Below, one piece after another: positions 17,446 through 25,593 of a stretch of DNA of 64,000 nt; within the stretch, counting starts at the first letter, position 1; each line of letters starts with the position of its first letter. The stretch comes from Streptomyces fumigatiscleroticus (GTDB lineage Bacteria; Actinomycetota; Actinomycetes; Streptomycetales; Streptomycetaceae): NCBI RefSeq assembly GCF_014647975.1, contig NZ_BMQF01000019.1, positions 121,297 through 185,296 on the forward strand. The letters run 5' to 3'. Under the pieces are notes generated by a model. That model was not told the DNA's origin, did no database searches, and saw only the letters and a list, made by a program, of their open reading frames with translations. The translations under genes were made by a program, and so were the position numbers.

Positions 17446-20400
17446 AGACGTGCAGGTCCTGATTGTCCGGCAGCGTCACGCTCGCGATCGTCCTCCCCTC
17501 CGGTGCCGTGAACGGGCTGGTGGCGAAGACGTAGGTGGCGACCGGGTCCCGGTCCGCGCCCGCCACATTGCGGTACGCGGCCTTCGCGACGACCTCGTTG
17601 CCGTACTGGACGGTGCCGCCGCCCCCGCCGACGGTCCAGTCGGTGAAGGACAGGTCGGCGGTGCCGGTGGTGCCGTCGGTGTAGGTGACGGTCGCCTTGG
17701 CCCGCTGGTCGCCGTTGACGGCGCTGCCGACGAAGGACAACCGCCGGGCGGGCCGGGCGAGTTCGACGGTCTGGCCGTGCGCCGAGGCGTTGTCCGGGCG
17801 GCCGTCCGGCGAGGCGGGCCAGGTGAAGGCGAGACCGTCCACCGTGCCCTGCCCGCCCGCGGTCAGCCCGGCCGCCGCCAGCGCCTGGCGCGAGTAGCTC
17901 CAGCCGCCGCCGTCGTAGTCGGCCTCGTCGTGGTCGCCGTCGTCGTCGGAGACTCCGGTGTTGTCGTAGGCGGCCGGCAGGGTGCCGGGGGCGGCCACCG
18001 TCAGGGAGACCGGCTGCGCGTAGGAGGTGGTGCCGGAGGTCACCGTGACCTTCGCGTCGTAGAAGCCCTGTGGGGTGTCCCCGGCGGCGGTGAGCCGGAT
18101 CGTCCGGGCGCCGCCGGTGACCGTGCCCTCGGCGGGCGTCGCCGTGATCCCGTCGGGGGTCTCGACGCGGAAGCGCACCTCGGGGCCCTCGCCGCCGCTC
18201 ATCGCCAGGGCACGGATGCCGGTCTCCGTGCTGCCGCCGGGCGCGATCGTCGCCGTGGTCGGCCCCACGCCGATCTGGTACGGCTGCTCTCCCTCGCGGA
18301 AGGACGGCGGGGCCTGCCCGGCACCCCAGGCCGGGTCGGGCGTGCCGGAGAGCGTGTAGTCGAGCCGGCCGCCGTCCCGGACGAAGGAGGCGGGCAGCCA
18401 CGGGCGGTCACTGGAGCGCCCGTCGACCTTCAGGGCGTGGACGTACGGAGCGCCGGCCGCCGCCCCCTCGGCCCGGACGGAGATGTCGTTGCCGTGCGGC
18501 CGGTCGATCTCGATCCGCGGGAACAGCGGCGAGGCGAGGACGAGTTCGGCACGGGAGGGCACCTGCGGATACATGCCGAGCGCGGAGAAGACGTACCAGG
18601 ACGACATCGCGCCGAGGTCGTCGTTGCCCGGGATGCCGCCGGGCTCGGTCGTCCACAGCTCGCGCATAGCCGCGCGGACCGTCTCCTGCGTCCTGTACGG
18701 GGCGCCCGCGTAGTCGTACAGGTAGGGCACGTTGACCGACGGCTCGTTGTCCAGCTCGGACTTGTCGCCGCCGCTGCCGGTGAACGCCCAGCCGCCGTCG
18801 GCGTCGTGGAAGAAGGCGTCCAGCCTCTCCAGCGCCTTCTCGGTGCCGCCCATGGCCGCGAACAGCCCGGCCGGGTCGTGCTGCACCATCCACGTGTACT
18901 GGGCCGCCGTGCCCTCCACGAACCCGTTGCCGGTGGCCGGGGTGAAGCCGGTGACCCAGCTGCCGTCGGCCTTGCGGTTGGCGATGTAGCCGCCGTCCTC
19001 GGTGGCGGCGACGTTGAAGGCGTTCTGCCACCACTGGCTGCGTACGGCGAAGGCGTCGGCGGTGTCCCTCTCCCCCGCCGCGCGGGCCAGCTGGGAGAGC
19101 GCGAAGTCGGCGCCGGACATCTCCAGCGTCTCGGCGGCCCCGCCCCAGGCGTTGGAGACGGACGGCATGTAGTGCAGGTCCAGATACTTGTCGAGGGAGG
19201 GCCGCTGTCCGACCGACAGCACGGGCTTGCCGGCCGCCGACAGATCCTGCTCCGTGGGCACGGTGGCGGCCTTGACCAGCGACTTCAGCGCGCCGCGCAG
19301 ATCGAAGTCCGTGCCGCCGAAGGCGCGGATGCCGGCCAGGGCGATCGGCGAGGGGTCGCCGTTCATGACATGGGTGCCGCTCGCGCCGTGCAGCCAGCGG
19401 TCCCAGACGCCGCCGTTCCGCCGGGCCAGTTCGTACAGCGACTGGGCGATGTCGGAGCCGGTGTCCGGGTCGAGCAGGGTGAGCAGCTGGACCTGGCCGC
19501 GGTAGACGTCCCAGCCGGAGAAGGTGCCGTACTGCGCCCGGTGGCCGCGGGCGACGGAGTGCACCTCGCCGTCACCGCCCCGGTATCTGCGGTCGGCGTC
19601 GCTGATGACGTTGGGATGGAGCAGGGCGTGGTAGAGCGCGGTGTAGAAGGTGGTGCGCTCGGCGTCCGTGCCGCCGCCGACCCGGATCGCGTCCAGCCGC
19701 TCGCCCCAGGCCCGGCGGGCGGCGTCCCGCACCGAGCCGAAGGAGCGGCGGGGCGGGTTCTCGGCGGCGAGGTTGCGCTCGGCACCGTCCCGGCCGACGT
19801 AGGAGATGCCGACCTTGACGTTGACCGGGCCGGTGCCGGGCGCGAACTCGACGTATCCGCCGGCGCCCTTGCCGGCCACCGGACGCCCACCGTCCGCGAA
19901 GCCGCCGGTGCCTCCGGAGGCGGAGGTGGAACCGGGGTCGAGCCGGTCGTCGTGCCAGGTGCCGGTCGCCTTGAAGGGGCGGTCGAAGGTGGCGGTGAAG
20001 TGCAGGGTGTAGTAGGCGCGCCGCCCCTCGGGATCGAGGTGGCCGCAGAAGTTGCCGGAGGTGACGGAGCCGGAGACGGTACGGGTCTCCGGGTCGATCT
20101 CGACCGTGGAGCCGGTCGAGCCGACCTCGGAGTTGGCGGTGCGGATCAGCATGGTGGCGGGCTTGCCGTCCGGGAAGGTGAAGCGGCCCGAACCGGTGCG
20201 GGCGGTCGCCGTGAGGTCGGCCGTGACACCCGAGTCGAGCGCCACCCTGTAGTGGCCGGGCTCGGCCCTCTCGTCGGCGTGGCTGAACCCGGCCGCGTAG
20301 ACCGCGTCCTTGGTGTCGCTCGCCGGTGAGGAGGTGACCTCGCCGGCGTACGGGAAGAACGGGATGTCGCCGCTGCCGCCCGCGCAGCCGGTGCCGGACA

Positions 20401-20695
20401 TGTGCGTCAGGCTGAAGCCGCGGATCCGGGTGGCGTCGTAGTGGTAGCCGCCGGGCGCGGCGGTGCGGGTGGCGTCGCCGCGGGTGTTCTCCGGGCTCCA
20501 GGAGAGCATGCCGAAGGGCGCGACGGCACCCGGGAAGACATTGCCGCCGTTGCGGGTGCCGATGAGCGGATCGACGTAGGCGGTGGGGTCCTTGACCAGG
20601 CCGGATGGTGTGGCGCTCGGCGCGGCGAGCGCGGGGGCGGTGCCGCCGGCCGCGAGCGCGGGGGCCAGCAGCAGGGACACGGGACGGAATCGCAT
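17426..20695 (-). CDS. Secreted GH92 alpha-mannosidase (canonical)
   Basis: A 1089-residue exported enzyme. The signal peptide ends near residue 25 (ALAAPSATP). The GH92 core runs from about 35 (VDPLIGTRNGGNVFPGAVAPFGM) to about 770. It keeps the general acid Glu651 in DNEPS and the GNDD motif at 690-693 followed by MSSWYVFSALGMYPQVP, so it should be an active alpha-mannosidase. The usual Cys after GNDD is Leu here. A C-terminal NEW3-like Ig domain (about 790-890) and another beta domain complete it. The start has GGAGGAGGGG upstream. It is controlled by a region with two GACAACGTTGTC-type sites. Confidence 0.9.
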   Translation of the reverse strand: MRFRPVSLLLAPALAAGGTAPALAAPSATPSGLVKDPTAYVDPLIGTRNGGNVFPGAVAPFGMLSWSPENTRGDATRTAAPGGYHYDATRIRGFSLTHMSGTGCAGGSGDIPFFPYAGEVTSSPASDTKDAVYAAGFSHADERAEPGHYRVALDSGVTADLTATARTGSGRFTFPDGKPATMLIRTANSEVGSTGSTVEIDPETRTVSGSVTSGNFCGHLDPEGRRAYYTLHFTATFDRPFKATGTWHDDRLDPGSTSASGGTGGFADGGRPVAGKGAGGYVEFAPGTGPVNVKVGISYVGRDGAERNLAAENPPRRSFGSVRDAARRAWGERLDAIRVGGGTDAERTTFYTALYHALLHPNVISDADRRYRGGDGEVHSVARGHRAQYGTFSGWDVYRGQVQLLTLLDPDTGSDIAQSLYELARRNGGVWDRWLHGASGTHVMNGDPSPIALAGIRAFGGTDFDLRGALKSLVKAATVPTEQDLSAAGKPVLSVGQRPSLDKYLDLHYMPSVSNAWGGAAETLEMSGADFALSQLARAAGERDTADAFAVRSQWWQNAFNVAATEDGGYIANRKADGSWVTGFTPATGNGFVEGTAAQYTWMVQHDPAGLFAAMGGTEKALERLDAFFHDADGGWAFTGSGGDKSELDNEPSVNVPYLYDYAGAPYRTQETVRAAMRELWTTEPGGIPGNDDLGAMSSWYVFSALGMYPQVPSRAELVLASPLFPRIEIDRPHGNDISVRAEGAAAGAPYVHALKVDGRSSDRPWLPASFVRDGGRLDYTLSGTPDPAWGAGQAPPSFREGEQPYQIGVGPTTATIAPGGSTETGIRALAMSGGEGPEVRFRVETPDGITATPAEGTVTGGARTIRLTAAGDTPQGFYDAKVTVTSGTTSYAQPVSLTVAAPGTLPAAYDNTGVSDDDGDHDEADYDGGGWSYSRQALAAAGLTAGGQGTVDGLAFTWPASPDGRPDNASAHGQTVELARPARRLSFVGSAVNGDQRAKATVTYTDGTTGTADLSFTDWTVGGGGGTVQYGNEVVAKAAYRNVAGADRDPVATYVFATSPFTAPEGRTIASVTLPDNQDLHVFTLALG

Positions 20696-20847
20696 GACGC
20701 AGCCCCTCCTCCTTCGGACGGGTCGCGCACCACGGGTCGCACAAGCCGCAGGGACACTAACGTGCGCCACCGGTGGCACGGAAGACCGCCTCCGACGTGC
20801 GACCACGCGAGCGGCCCACCCGGACGGATCACTTCCCCAACAGGGTT

Positions 20848-20859
20848 GACATCGTTGTC
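20848..20859. promoter_or_regulatory. Operator-like GACATCGTTGTC upstream of GH92 gene 2
   Basis: One base from the perfect palindrome GACAACGTTGTC. Its centre is 46 bp from the perfect copy at 20894-20905, which allows looping or cooperative binding. It would lie just downstream of the likely minus-strand promoter. Confidence 0.5.
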
Positions 20860-20893
20860 CGTTTCTCCGGTATGGTCATGGGAGGACCAACTC

Positions 20894-20905
20894 GACAACG
20901 TTGTC
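20894..20905. promoter_or_regulatory. Perfect operator GACAACGTTGTC upstream of GH92 gene 2
   Basis: A 14-bp perfect palindrome CGACAACGTTGTCG (20893-20906). On the minus strand its TTGTCG may also be the -35, with CATACC 18 bp downstream as -10. It is identical to the word before GH92 gene 1 (3597-3608). The rest of 20696-21043 holds no gene I can support. Confidence 0.6.
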
Positions 20906-21043
20906 GCACCACGACGTCGCCACAAGCCAGCGTCACCCGGGCCGGTCGGACCCCCCTTGCCGGCCCGGCTCGCGGACCCGGCGGAACATCCTGCCGCCGG
21001 GTCCGCCCGGAGGGGGGTCGGGACGGCGCGGCACCGACCTGCG

Positions 21044-22387
21044 TCATGCCCCGACAACGTCCATCAGGTGGTCATCCAGTTCGGCCACCCAGTTCTCCTG
21101 TCTCCACGGCCGCAACTCCTGGCGGGCTCTCCTCAGCCGAAGGGCCGGTACCCGGCCGCCGCTGCTGGAGACCGCGGCGACGCACTCATGCAGGAGGTCC
21201 GCGGCGGCCTGCGGTTCACCGAGCCGAATCCGGGCAAGCGCCTGGTCAGTGGTGACGATCGCGCGCTGCACTTGTTCTCGGGGCTGAGTCAGAGTAGCTG
21301 CCGACCTGGCGAACCGGTCGTGGGCCTCCGAGGCATCGCCGACGTACAGTTCACATACGCCCTCGAAGCCGCGCAGGTGTCCTGGCGTGAAGCTGTCCGG
21401 GGCCGGGTCGTCGACATGGTGCGCGTCCATGTCGTACCAGGCGAGACCCAGAGCGGCCTGCGCCTGCTTCTGGTGCCCGGCTCGGGCAGCGAGTTCGGCT
21501 TGCAGCGCGTGAGCCCGGGCGCGCATCAGTGGGCTTTCGCCGGTTCGTGCGGTACGGACCGCACGGTCGGCGAGACGCCGGGAGTCATCAAGCCCCTGAG
21601 TCGAGTAAAGGGTGACAAGGGCGTGGCTCATGTGGACACCAGCCTGTCTCCACGGTTGACGCAAAAGCCCCGCTTCCTGGGTTGCTTCGGCGTACAGAGC
21701 ATGCGACGCCGTGTCGTCGCGTGTCTCAAAAGCGAGACGCCCGGCAAGCGTCATCCCGGCAACCGCCATTTCGCGCAGCGGGGCGGTGATCGGCGCCGGT
21801 GCGGGCCCGGCGAGGAGGCGCCGCGCGGCCTCGACGGCCGGAGCGAGGAGCAGTTGGAGGCGCGCCATCGGCAGCGACCCGACTTCAGCGTTGACGTCGG
21901 CGACGACGGAAGCGAGCCCGGCCAAGGTCTCCTCGTCGGTCCGGCTCGGATTTGCCAGGGCAGTGGCCAGGCTGGCCCGGACGCCCGGGACCATGAGAGC
22001 AAGGATTCCGCCGCCGGCGTCGGTCGCCGCGCGCAGGATGGTGGCACGAAGCTCAGTGATCCGCCGCTCGCTCTGCCCGAACAGGCCCAAGGCATCGAGG
22101 TACTGAGCGAAATCACTGCCATCGCCAATGATGACGTCACCGGCGAAGGTGCGGGCGTAGAGGTGACCAAGGAGGAGTTGATATCGCTCGTCGGGCATCG
22201 TTGGGCGCGCAGCTTCCCAGCGGGCGACGGACCGCTGGACGCTCGCCACGGCGGGCAGTGGCGGCTGATGGAACTCATCGGCGAGTTCGATGAGCGCACG
22301 GGCGAGAGCGGCGAGAGACAGACCGCGTCGCTTCCGCAGCTTCTTGAGTGCAGCCGCTCCAGCGGCTTTGTCCTCCATGCGGCCCAT
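21044..22387 (-). CDS. HTH regulator with TPR-like C-terminal region
   Basis: A 447-residue protein. Residues about 12-70 form an XRE-like helix-turn-helix (ALKKLRKRRGLSLAALARAL...SVQRSVARWEAARPTMP). The rest is helical with repeats resembling TPRs, for example ALYAEATQEAGLLRQPWRQAG and ADRAVRTARTGESPLMRARAHAL. The architecture is common among Streptomyces regulators that sense peptides or partner proteins. Two ATG starts (22387 and 22378) are possible and neither has a good ribosome site. It lies 17 bp from the SLOG gene and probably shares its transcript. Targets are unknown. Confidence 0.75.
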   Translation of the reverse strand: MGRMEDKAAGAAALKKLRKRRGLSLAALARALIELADEFHQPPLPAVASVQRSVARWEAARPTMPDERYQLLLGHLYARTFAGDVIIGDGSDFAQYLDALGLFGQSERRITELRATILRAATDAGGGILALMVPGVRASLATALANPSRTDEETLAGLASVVADVNAEVGSLPMARLQLLLAPAVEAARRLLAGPAPAPITAPLREMAVAGMTLAGRLAFETRDDTASHALYAEATQEAGLLRQPWRQAGVHMSHALVTLYSTQGLDDSRRLADRAVRTARTGESPLMRARAHALQAELAARAGHQKQAQAALGLAWYDMDAHHVDDPAPDSFTPGHLRGFEGVCELYVGDASEAHDRFARSAATLTQPREQVQRAIVTTDQALARIRLGEPQAAADLLHECVAAVSSSGGRVPALRLRRARQELRPWRQENWVAELDDHLMDVVGA

Positions 22388-22404
22388 GGTGCAGCAGACC
22401 GTGA

Positions 22405-22845
22405 CTACACGGGCACGATCAGACGCGGTTTACCCTGATCGCGCGTGTAGCGGAGCGTCTGCCACGTTCCCGATGACGGATCATCTCCGTGCGGAAATCC
22501 GATCGTCATACCACTGCGGTCTACCATCCACCGATTCCGAGAGTGGTACGCGGGCACGCCCAAGTCAGTCGCCCGAAGTTCCACGATCTCTTCGATACGC
22601 CCTCGTGTGCGGGCGATGGCCTGTTGAGCCTCGACCGGTTGCTGATCGACGGACCCGGGAACGACGACGGTGATGTCGGCGTCAGTCCGTCCGGCAAGCC
22701 ACAGCAGAGCCAGAGAGTCGATGCCCTTCGCACCGCCGACGTAGAAGTGCCCGTCTACGGCGAATGGCGCGAGGTAGTCCGTGAAGATTACGGCGTACTC
22801 GTTGAGGCTCCGGTGCCCTGTGCTGCGAGTGCCTGTAATCGTCAT
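22405..22845 (-). CDS. SLOG-fold nucleotide-binding protein
   Basis: A 146-residue Rossmann-like protein starting MTITGTRSTGHRSLNEYAV. The glycine-rich stretch YVGGAKGIDSLALLWLA and the later PAYHSRNRWMVDRS segment are typical of SLOG/DprA-like folds that bind nucleotides or nucleotide-derived ligands. I chose ATG 22845 because the fold begins there; GTG 22884 would add 13 residues. It is followed by the HTH/TPR gene. SLOG proteins often occur in signalling and anti-phage modules; such a role here is only suggested by context. Confidence 0.75.
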   Translation of the reverse strand: MTITGTRSTGHRSLNEYAVIFTDYLAPFAVDGHFYVGGAKGIDSLALLWLAGRTDADITVVVPGSVDQQPVEAQQAIARTRGRIEEIVELRATDLGVPAYHSRNRWMVDRSGMTIGFPHGDDPSSGTWQTLRYTRDQGKPRLIVPV

Positions 22846-22920
22846 GGCGCGAGTCAAGGTCCACTCCGTGTCATAGGTTGTCACATCCCGTGCTGTGCGC
22901 GGTGTTGGGATCGTCTGGGT

Positions 22921-23166
22921 GTGGATACCACCGGTCTGAATCGGCTAGCTCATCGCCTCCGGGTCGACGTGAACGATGCCTCACCACGGTTGTGCGTCAC
23001 CAATCCCCTCAACAGCCATCTCCTCGAGAGGATGGTGACAACACGCGGCAGGTACATCATCCGGTTGGGCTACGGGACCGGCGACCGCGGGAGCGAACCA
23101 CCTCGTACCGACCGCGCCGTGCGCCTTCTCGCCGCCGATCCGACCGCACTACGGAGCGCCGTATGA
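22921..23166 (+). CDS. Small unknown protein (81 aa)
   Basis: Starts at GTG 22921 and ends in an ATGA overlap with the next gene (23163), the usual coupling of such pairs in Streptomyces. The sequence VDTTGLNRLAHRLRVDVNDASP through RGRYIIRLGYGTGDRGS resembles small accessory proteins in which a short beta-rich segment recognises a partner, but I cannot assign a family. It is divergent from the SLOG gene, with only about 36-75 bp for both promoters. No clear ribosome site is seen, so it may be leaderless. Confidence 0.6.
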   Translation: MDTTGLNRLAHRLRVDVNDASPRLCVTNPLNSHLLERMVTTRGRYIIRLGYGTGDRGSEPPRTDRAVRLLAADPTALRSAV

Positions 23167-23810
23167 GCAGGGACGAGCATCTTCGGGCGCTCCGCCACGT
23201 TGCGCCTGCACCCGGCGTACTCGCACAGACCAGCGCCGAACGGCGGTTGGCTGCCGAACACTGGCTCCTGTCCACACGACCCGAGCACCACGCCCAGGTC
23301 CGCACTGAGTGGAGGGAGCACGGGGTGGCCCTGCTGCCCCTGGGCACGCTGTTCTCGGCCGTCCGGATCCCCGGGGAAGTCATCCAGGCCGTGGCCTTCA
23401 GCACGGAACTCGGAACCATTGATGCGTTTCTCAAGGATGCCCTCACCGAGGGCCCGGTCATCTGTGATCCGTACGCGAACCGCTACTACGCCCTGGTAGC
23501 GGGCAGTTCCTCGTCGGCCTGGCGTCCGATGGCACGTGATCGTCTCACCCGGCAGATCGACTGCCTCGGGCGAGGCGCTTACCTGGGCGTCCCGCGGCCG
23601 GACGCCGTGGAGTTCACAGGACGAGAGACCCCCTCCTACTGGTCGGTTCCGATGCCGTCTGCTGCGGTGCTGTGCGACCTGCTCGACGTCGTCCAGCTGA
23701 TCTCCACCGGAATCAGTCGGCTGACACAGAAGGGGGAGGGCGATGGCGACATGGCACGGCTCAGCACGGCCGACATTCCTGTGACTCCTCGTCATCGGCC
23801 AGCTCCCTGA
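23163..23810 (+). CDS. Unknown protein (215 aa), coupled to small partner
   Basis: Begins MSRDEHLRALRHVAPAPGVLA. The middle holds GVALLPLGTLFSAVRIPGEVIQAVAFS and PVICDPYANRYYALV, and it ends in a variable tail. I have seen this kind of protein repeatedly in Streptomyces next to small partners and HTH regulators, but no function is known to me. It has no signal peptide or membrane span. Translation is coupled to the 81-aa gene by ATGA. GC is lower than in the flanking sugar genes, consistent with an accessory origin. Confidence 0.7.
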   Translation: MSRDEHLRALRHVAPAPGVLAQTSAERRLAAEHWLLSTRPEHHAQVRTEWREHGVALLPLGTLFSAVRIPGEVIQAVAFSTELGTIDAFLKDALTEGPVICDPYANRYYALVAGSSSSAWRPMARDRLTRQIDCLGRGAYLGVPRPDAVEFTGRETPSYWSVPMPSAAVLCDLLDVVQLISTGISRLTQKGEGDGDMARLSTADIPVTPRHRPAP

Positions 23811-23907
23811 CCCGTCAGCACCCGCCCTGAGGAGCGCTTTCGTCATCGCGCCCAACAGCCCCCCACTCGAACGGAATGGGAGGCTTTGCCGGCAGGGCTG
23901 TTTCCTG

Positions 23908-25323
23908 TTACGGCCCGCTGAAATCGTTCCCCTGCGCATCGCCCTTCGGGAGGATGCGCAGGGCTATGACGGTACCGTCGTCGCCGAAGGAGACGGGTCC
24001 CCACTTCGGAGCCGTAGTACCCGTCGGATAGGCGTCGCGTTTCTCGTACGTCCGGCGCCTGTACGCCTCAACCTTTCCTTCGATCAGGAGCTCGTACAAC
24101 TCCTCATCCATCCCGGAGAACGCCTCGACCCGGGTTCCGTTGAGGCGGAACACCTGGTCGGTTCCGACAAACCGCGTGGTACCGATCTCATGACACGCAT
24201 CCCGGACGCTGGACGAACCGGCGAACGTGCGCTGTGCATAGTGCTTGTGGCCCTGCTTGTCGGTCAGATACTGAGCGACCTCCTTGCCCGCGCCAGCGAA
24301 CGCCAGCTGCCCCGCGGCCCCTGTGCGGGTGAGCAACCGGCCGTACCAGTCCAGGTCTTTACGTGGGATGAAGAACCCGTCCTGGATACGCTCCTTACGG
24401 CCATCGGTGCCAGGCACCCTGACAGCGTTGGCATACGGAAGATTCCGTTCGGTCAGCACGGCGTCCGCGCTTCCACGTCCCTCGGCTGGCCTGGCAGGAA
24501 TCACAACCTTGCCCAATGCCTGCAGAGCGTTGACAGTGATGCCTTCCTTGGCGAGGAGCTCGGTGGACAGCAGGAGGCAGGGAGTGGTGTTCCACTCGGC
24601 AAGGTGGAAATGTTCGGCGCGCTCACTGGCCCTGGCCAGCTGTTTGAACACCGTACGGTCCGCCTTACTGGTGCGCTTGGTGGCGATTTGATGGTTCCCG
24701 TTGACCGTCACCAGGAAGACGTGTGACGGCTCGCCGGGCTGCCAGGCTTCGATGAAGAAGTCGGGCCGTGGTCGGGCCGCCCCCAAGGTCGGCCTGGAGC
24801 CGGAGCGTGCGAACCCCGGGAGCAACACGGCCTCCGCGTCCGTGATGGAGATCAGATGATGGGGAAATCGACTGCGAACGGTGCGCTCTGCGACGGCGAG
24901 TCCCAGCGCCCGTCCCAACTCCCTGGCCTGCATCCCTCTGTAGGAGAGCTCCGGACTTTGCCCCTCGTCGGTGAGAGCTAGATAGCCGCTGCCTCCAACT
25001 GCCAGAGCCTGGCAGTATTTGAGCGCCTGCCAGTGCTCAGCCAGCCCTCTGCCTCGGCCCTGACGGGCCAGGGTGGTGGCCCGGGCGAAGACGCCGAGCA
25101 ACTCCCAGGGCGTAGCGACGAGATCCTCGCGGTCGGCGCCCCGCAGCGCCCCGAGACCGGGCTTGCGAGCACTTCGTTCATGCCCGGCTCGCTGTCGTGT
25201 GCGCGCTCGGTCGATGGCCGCTGCCGCCTTGTCCACGTCCATCACGAGAGCGGCAGTGGAATTGATACGAACTGGGAGCGATCGGTTCAGCCGGTCCAGT
25301 ACCTCTTCCGTTGATGCTGACAT
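23908..25323 (-). CDS. Unknown protein (471 aa), possible divergent PD-(D/E)XK fold
   Basis: A soluble protein starting MSASTEEVLDRLNRSLPVRI. At about residues 182-212 it reads RPRPDFFIEAWQ...HVFLVTVNGNHQ. This resembles the core of restriction-endonuclease-like proteins (PD...ExKG-H), but the E-x-K is replaced by V-x-G, so any nuclease activity is doubtful. A Lys/Arg-rich stretch (KRTSKADRTVFKQLARASERAEHF) follows. No ribosome site precedes ATG 25323. It is convergent with the 215-aa gene. Not firmly assigned; listed as a real gene because of its length and codon use. Confidence 0.6.
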   Translation of the reverse strand: MSASTEEVLDRLNRSLPVRINSTAALVMDVDKAAAAIDRARTRQRAGHERSARKPGLGALRGADREDLVATPWELLGVFARATTLARQGRGRGLAEHWQALKYCQALAVGGSGYLALTDEGQSPELSYRGMQARELGRALGLAVAERTVRSRFPHHLISITDAEAVLLPGFARSGSRPTLGAARPRPDFFIEAWQPGEPSHVFLVTVNGNHQIATKRTSKADRTVFKQLARASERAEHFHLAEWNTTPCLLLSTELLAKEGITVNALQALGKVVIPARPAEGRGSADAVLTERNLPYANAVRVPGTDGRKERIQDGFFIPRKDLDWYGRLLTRTGAAGQLAFAGAGKEVAQYLTDKQGHKHYAQRTFAGSSSVRDACHEIGTTRFVGTDQVFRLNGTRVEAFSGMDEELYELLIEGKVEAYRRRTYEKRDAYPTGTTAPKWGPVSFGDDGTVIALRILPKGDAQGNDFSGP

Positions 25324-25593
25324 GGTTCAGAACCGTACGAACGCGGATGCGGGCGCGCACAGGGCGCACAGGGGGCACAGGCGCCCGAGACGTCATTTCC
25401 GGACATCAGGAGTGGCGGGATCAGCTGCACCGAGTCCAGGAGCCGAGGAGGCCCGACCCGGGATTGAAGATGGTCCGCCGGCCTGCACGCGCTCCGGCTG
25501 CATGACGCCCGGGAGGGCGCGAAGCTGCGGCAGGCGTTCCAGCATCCGGCCCCGGCCTTCCGGCTCATCGGAGGTGTCCGACGGATACAGGCG
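25324..25593. other. Intergenic stretch without a supportable gene
   Basis: About 270 bp between the histidine kinase stop and the 471-aa gene. The kinase frame stays open for some 65 codons past its TAA, but there is no start signal or recognisable product. The stretch 25354-25383 contains short repeats of GGGCGCACAG type. Confidence 0.4.

Noticed and set aside
20846..20876. Plus-strand TTGACA-19-TATGGT as a promoter
   Set aside because: No plus-strand gene follows before 22921 and the spacing is long; the TTGACA is part of an operator-like repeat.
25390..25593. In-frame extension of the histidine kinase past its TAA
   Set aside because: The kinase already has a complete ATPase domain; the extension has no family features, so read-through is not supported.
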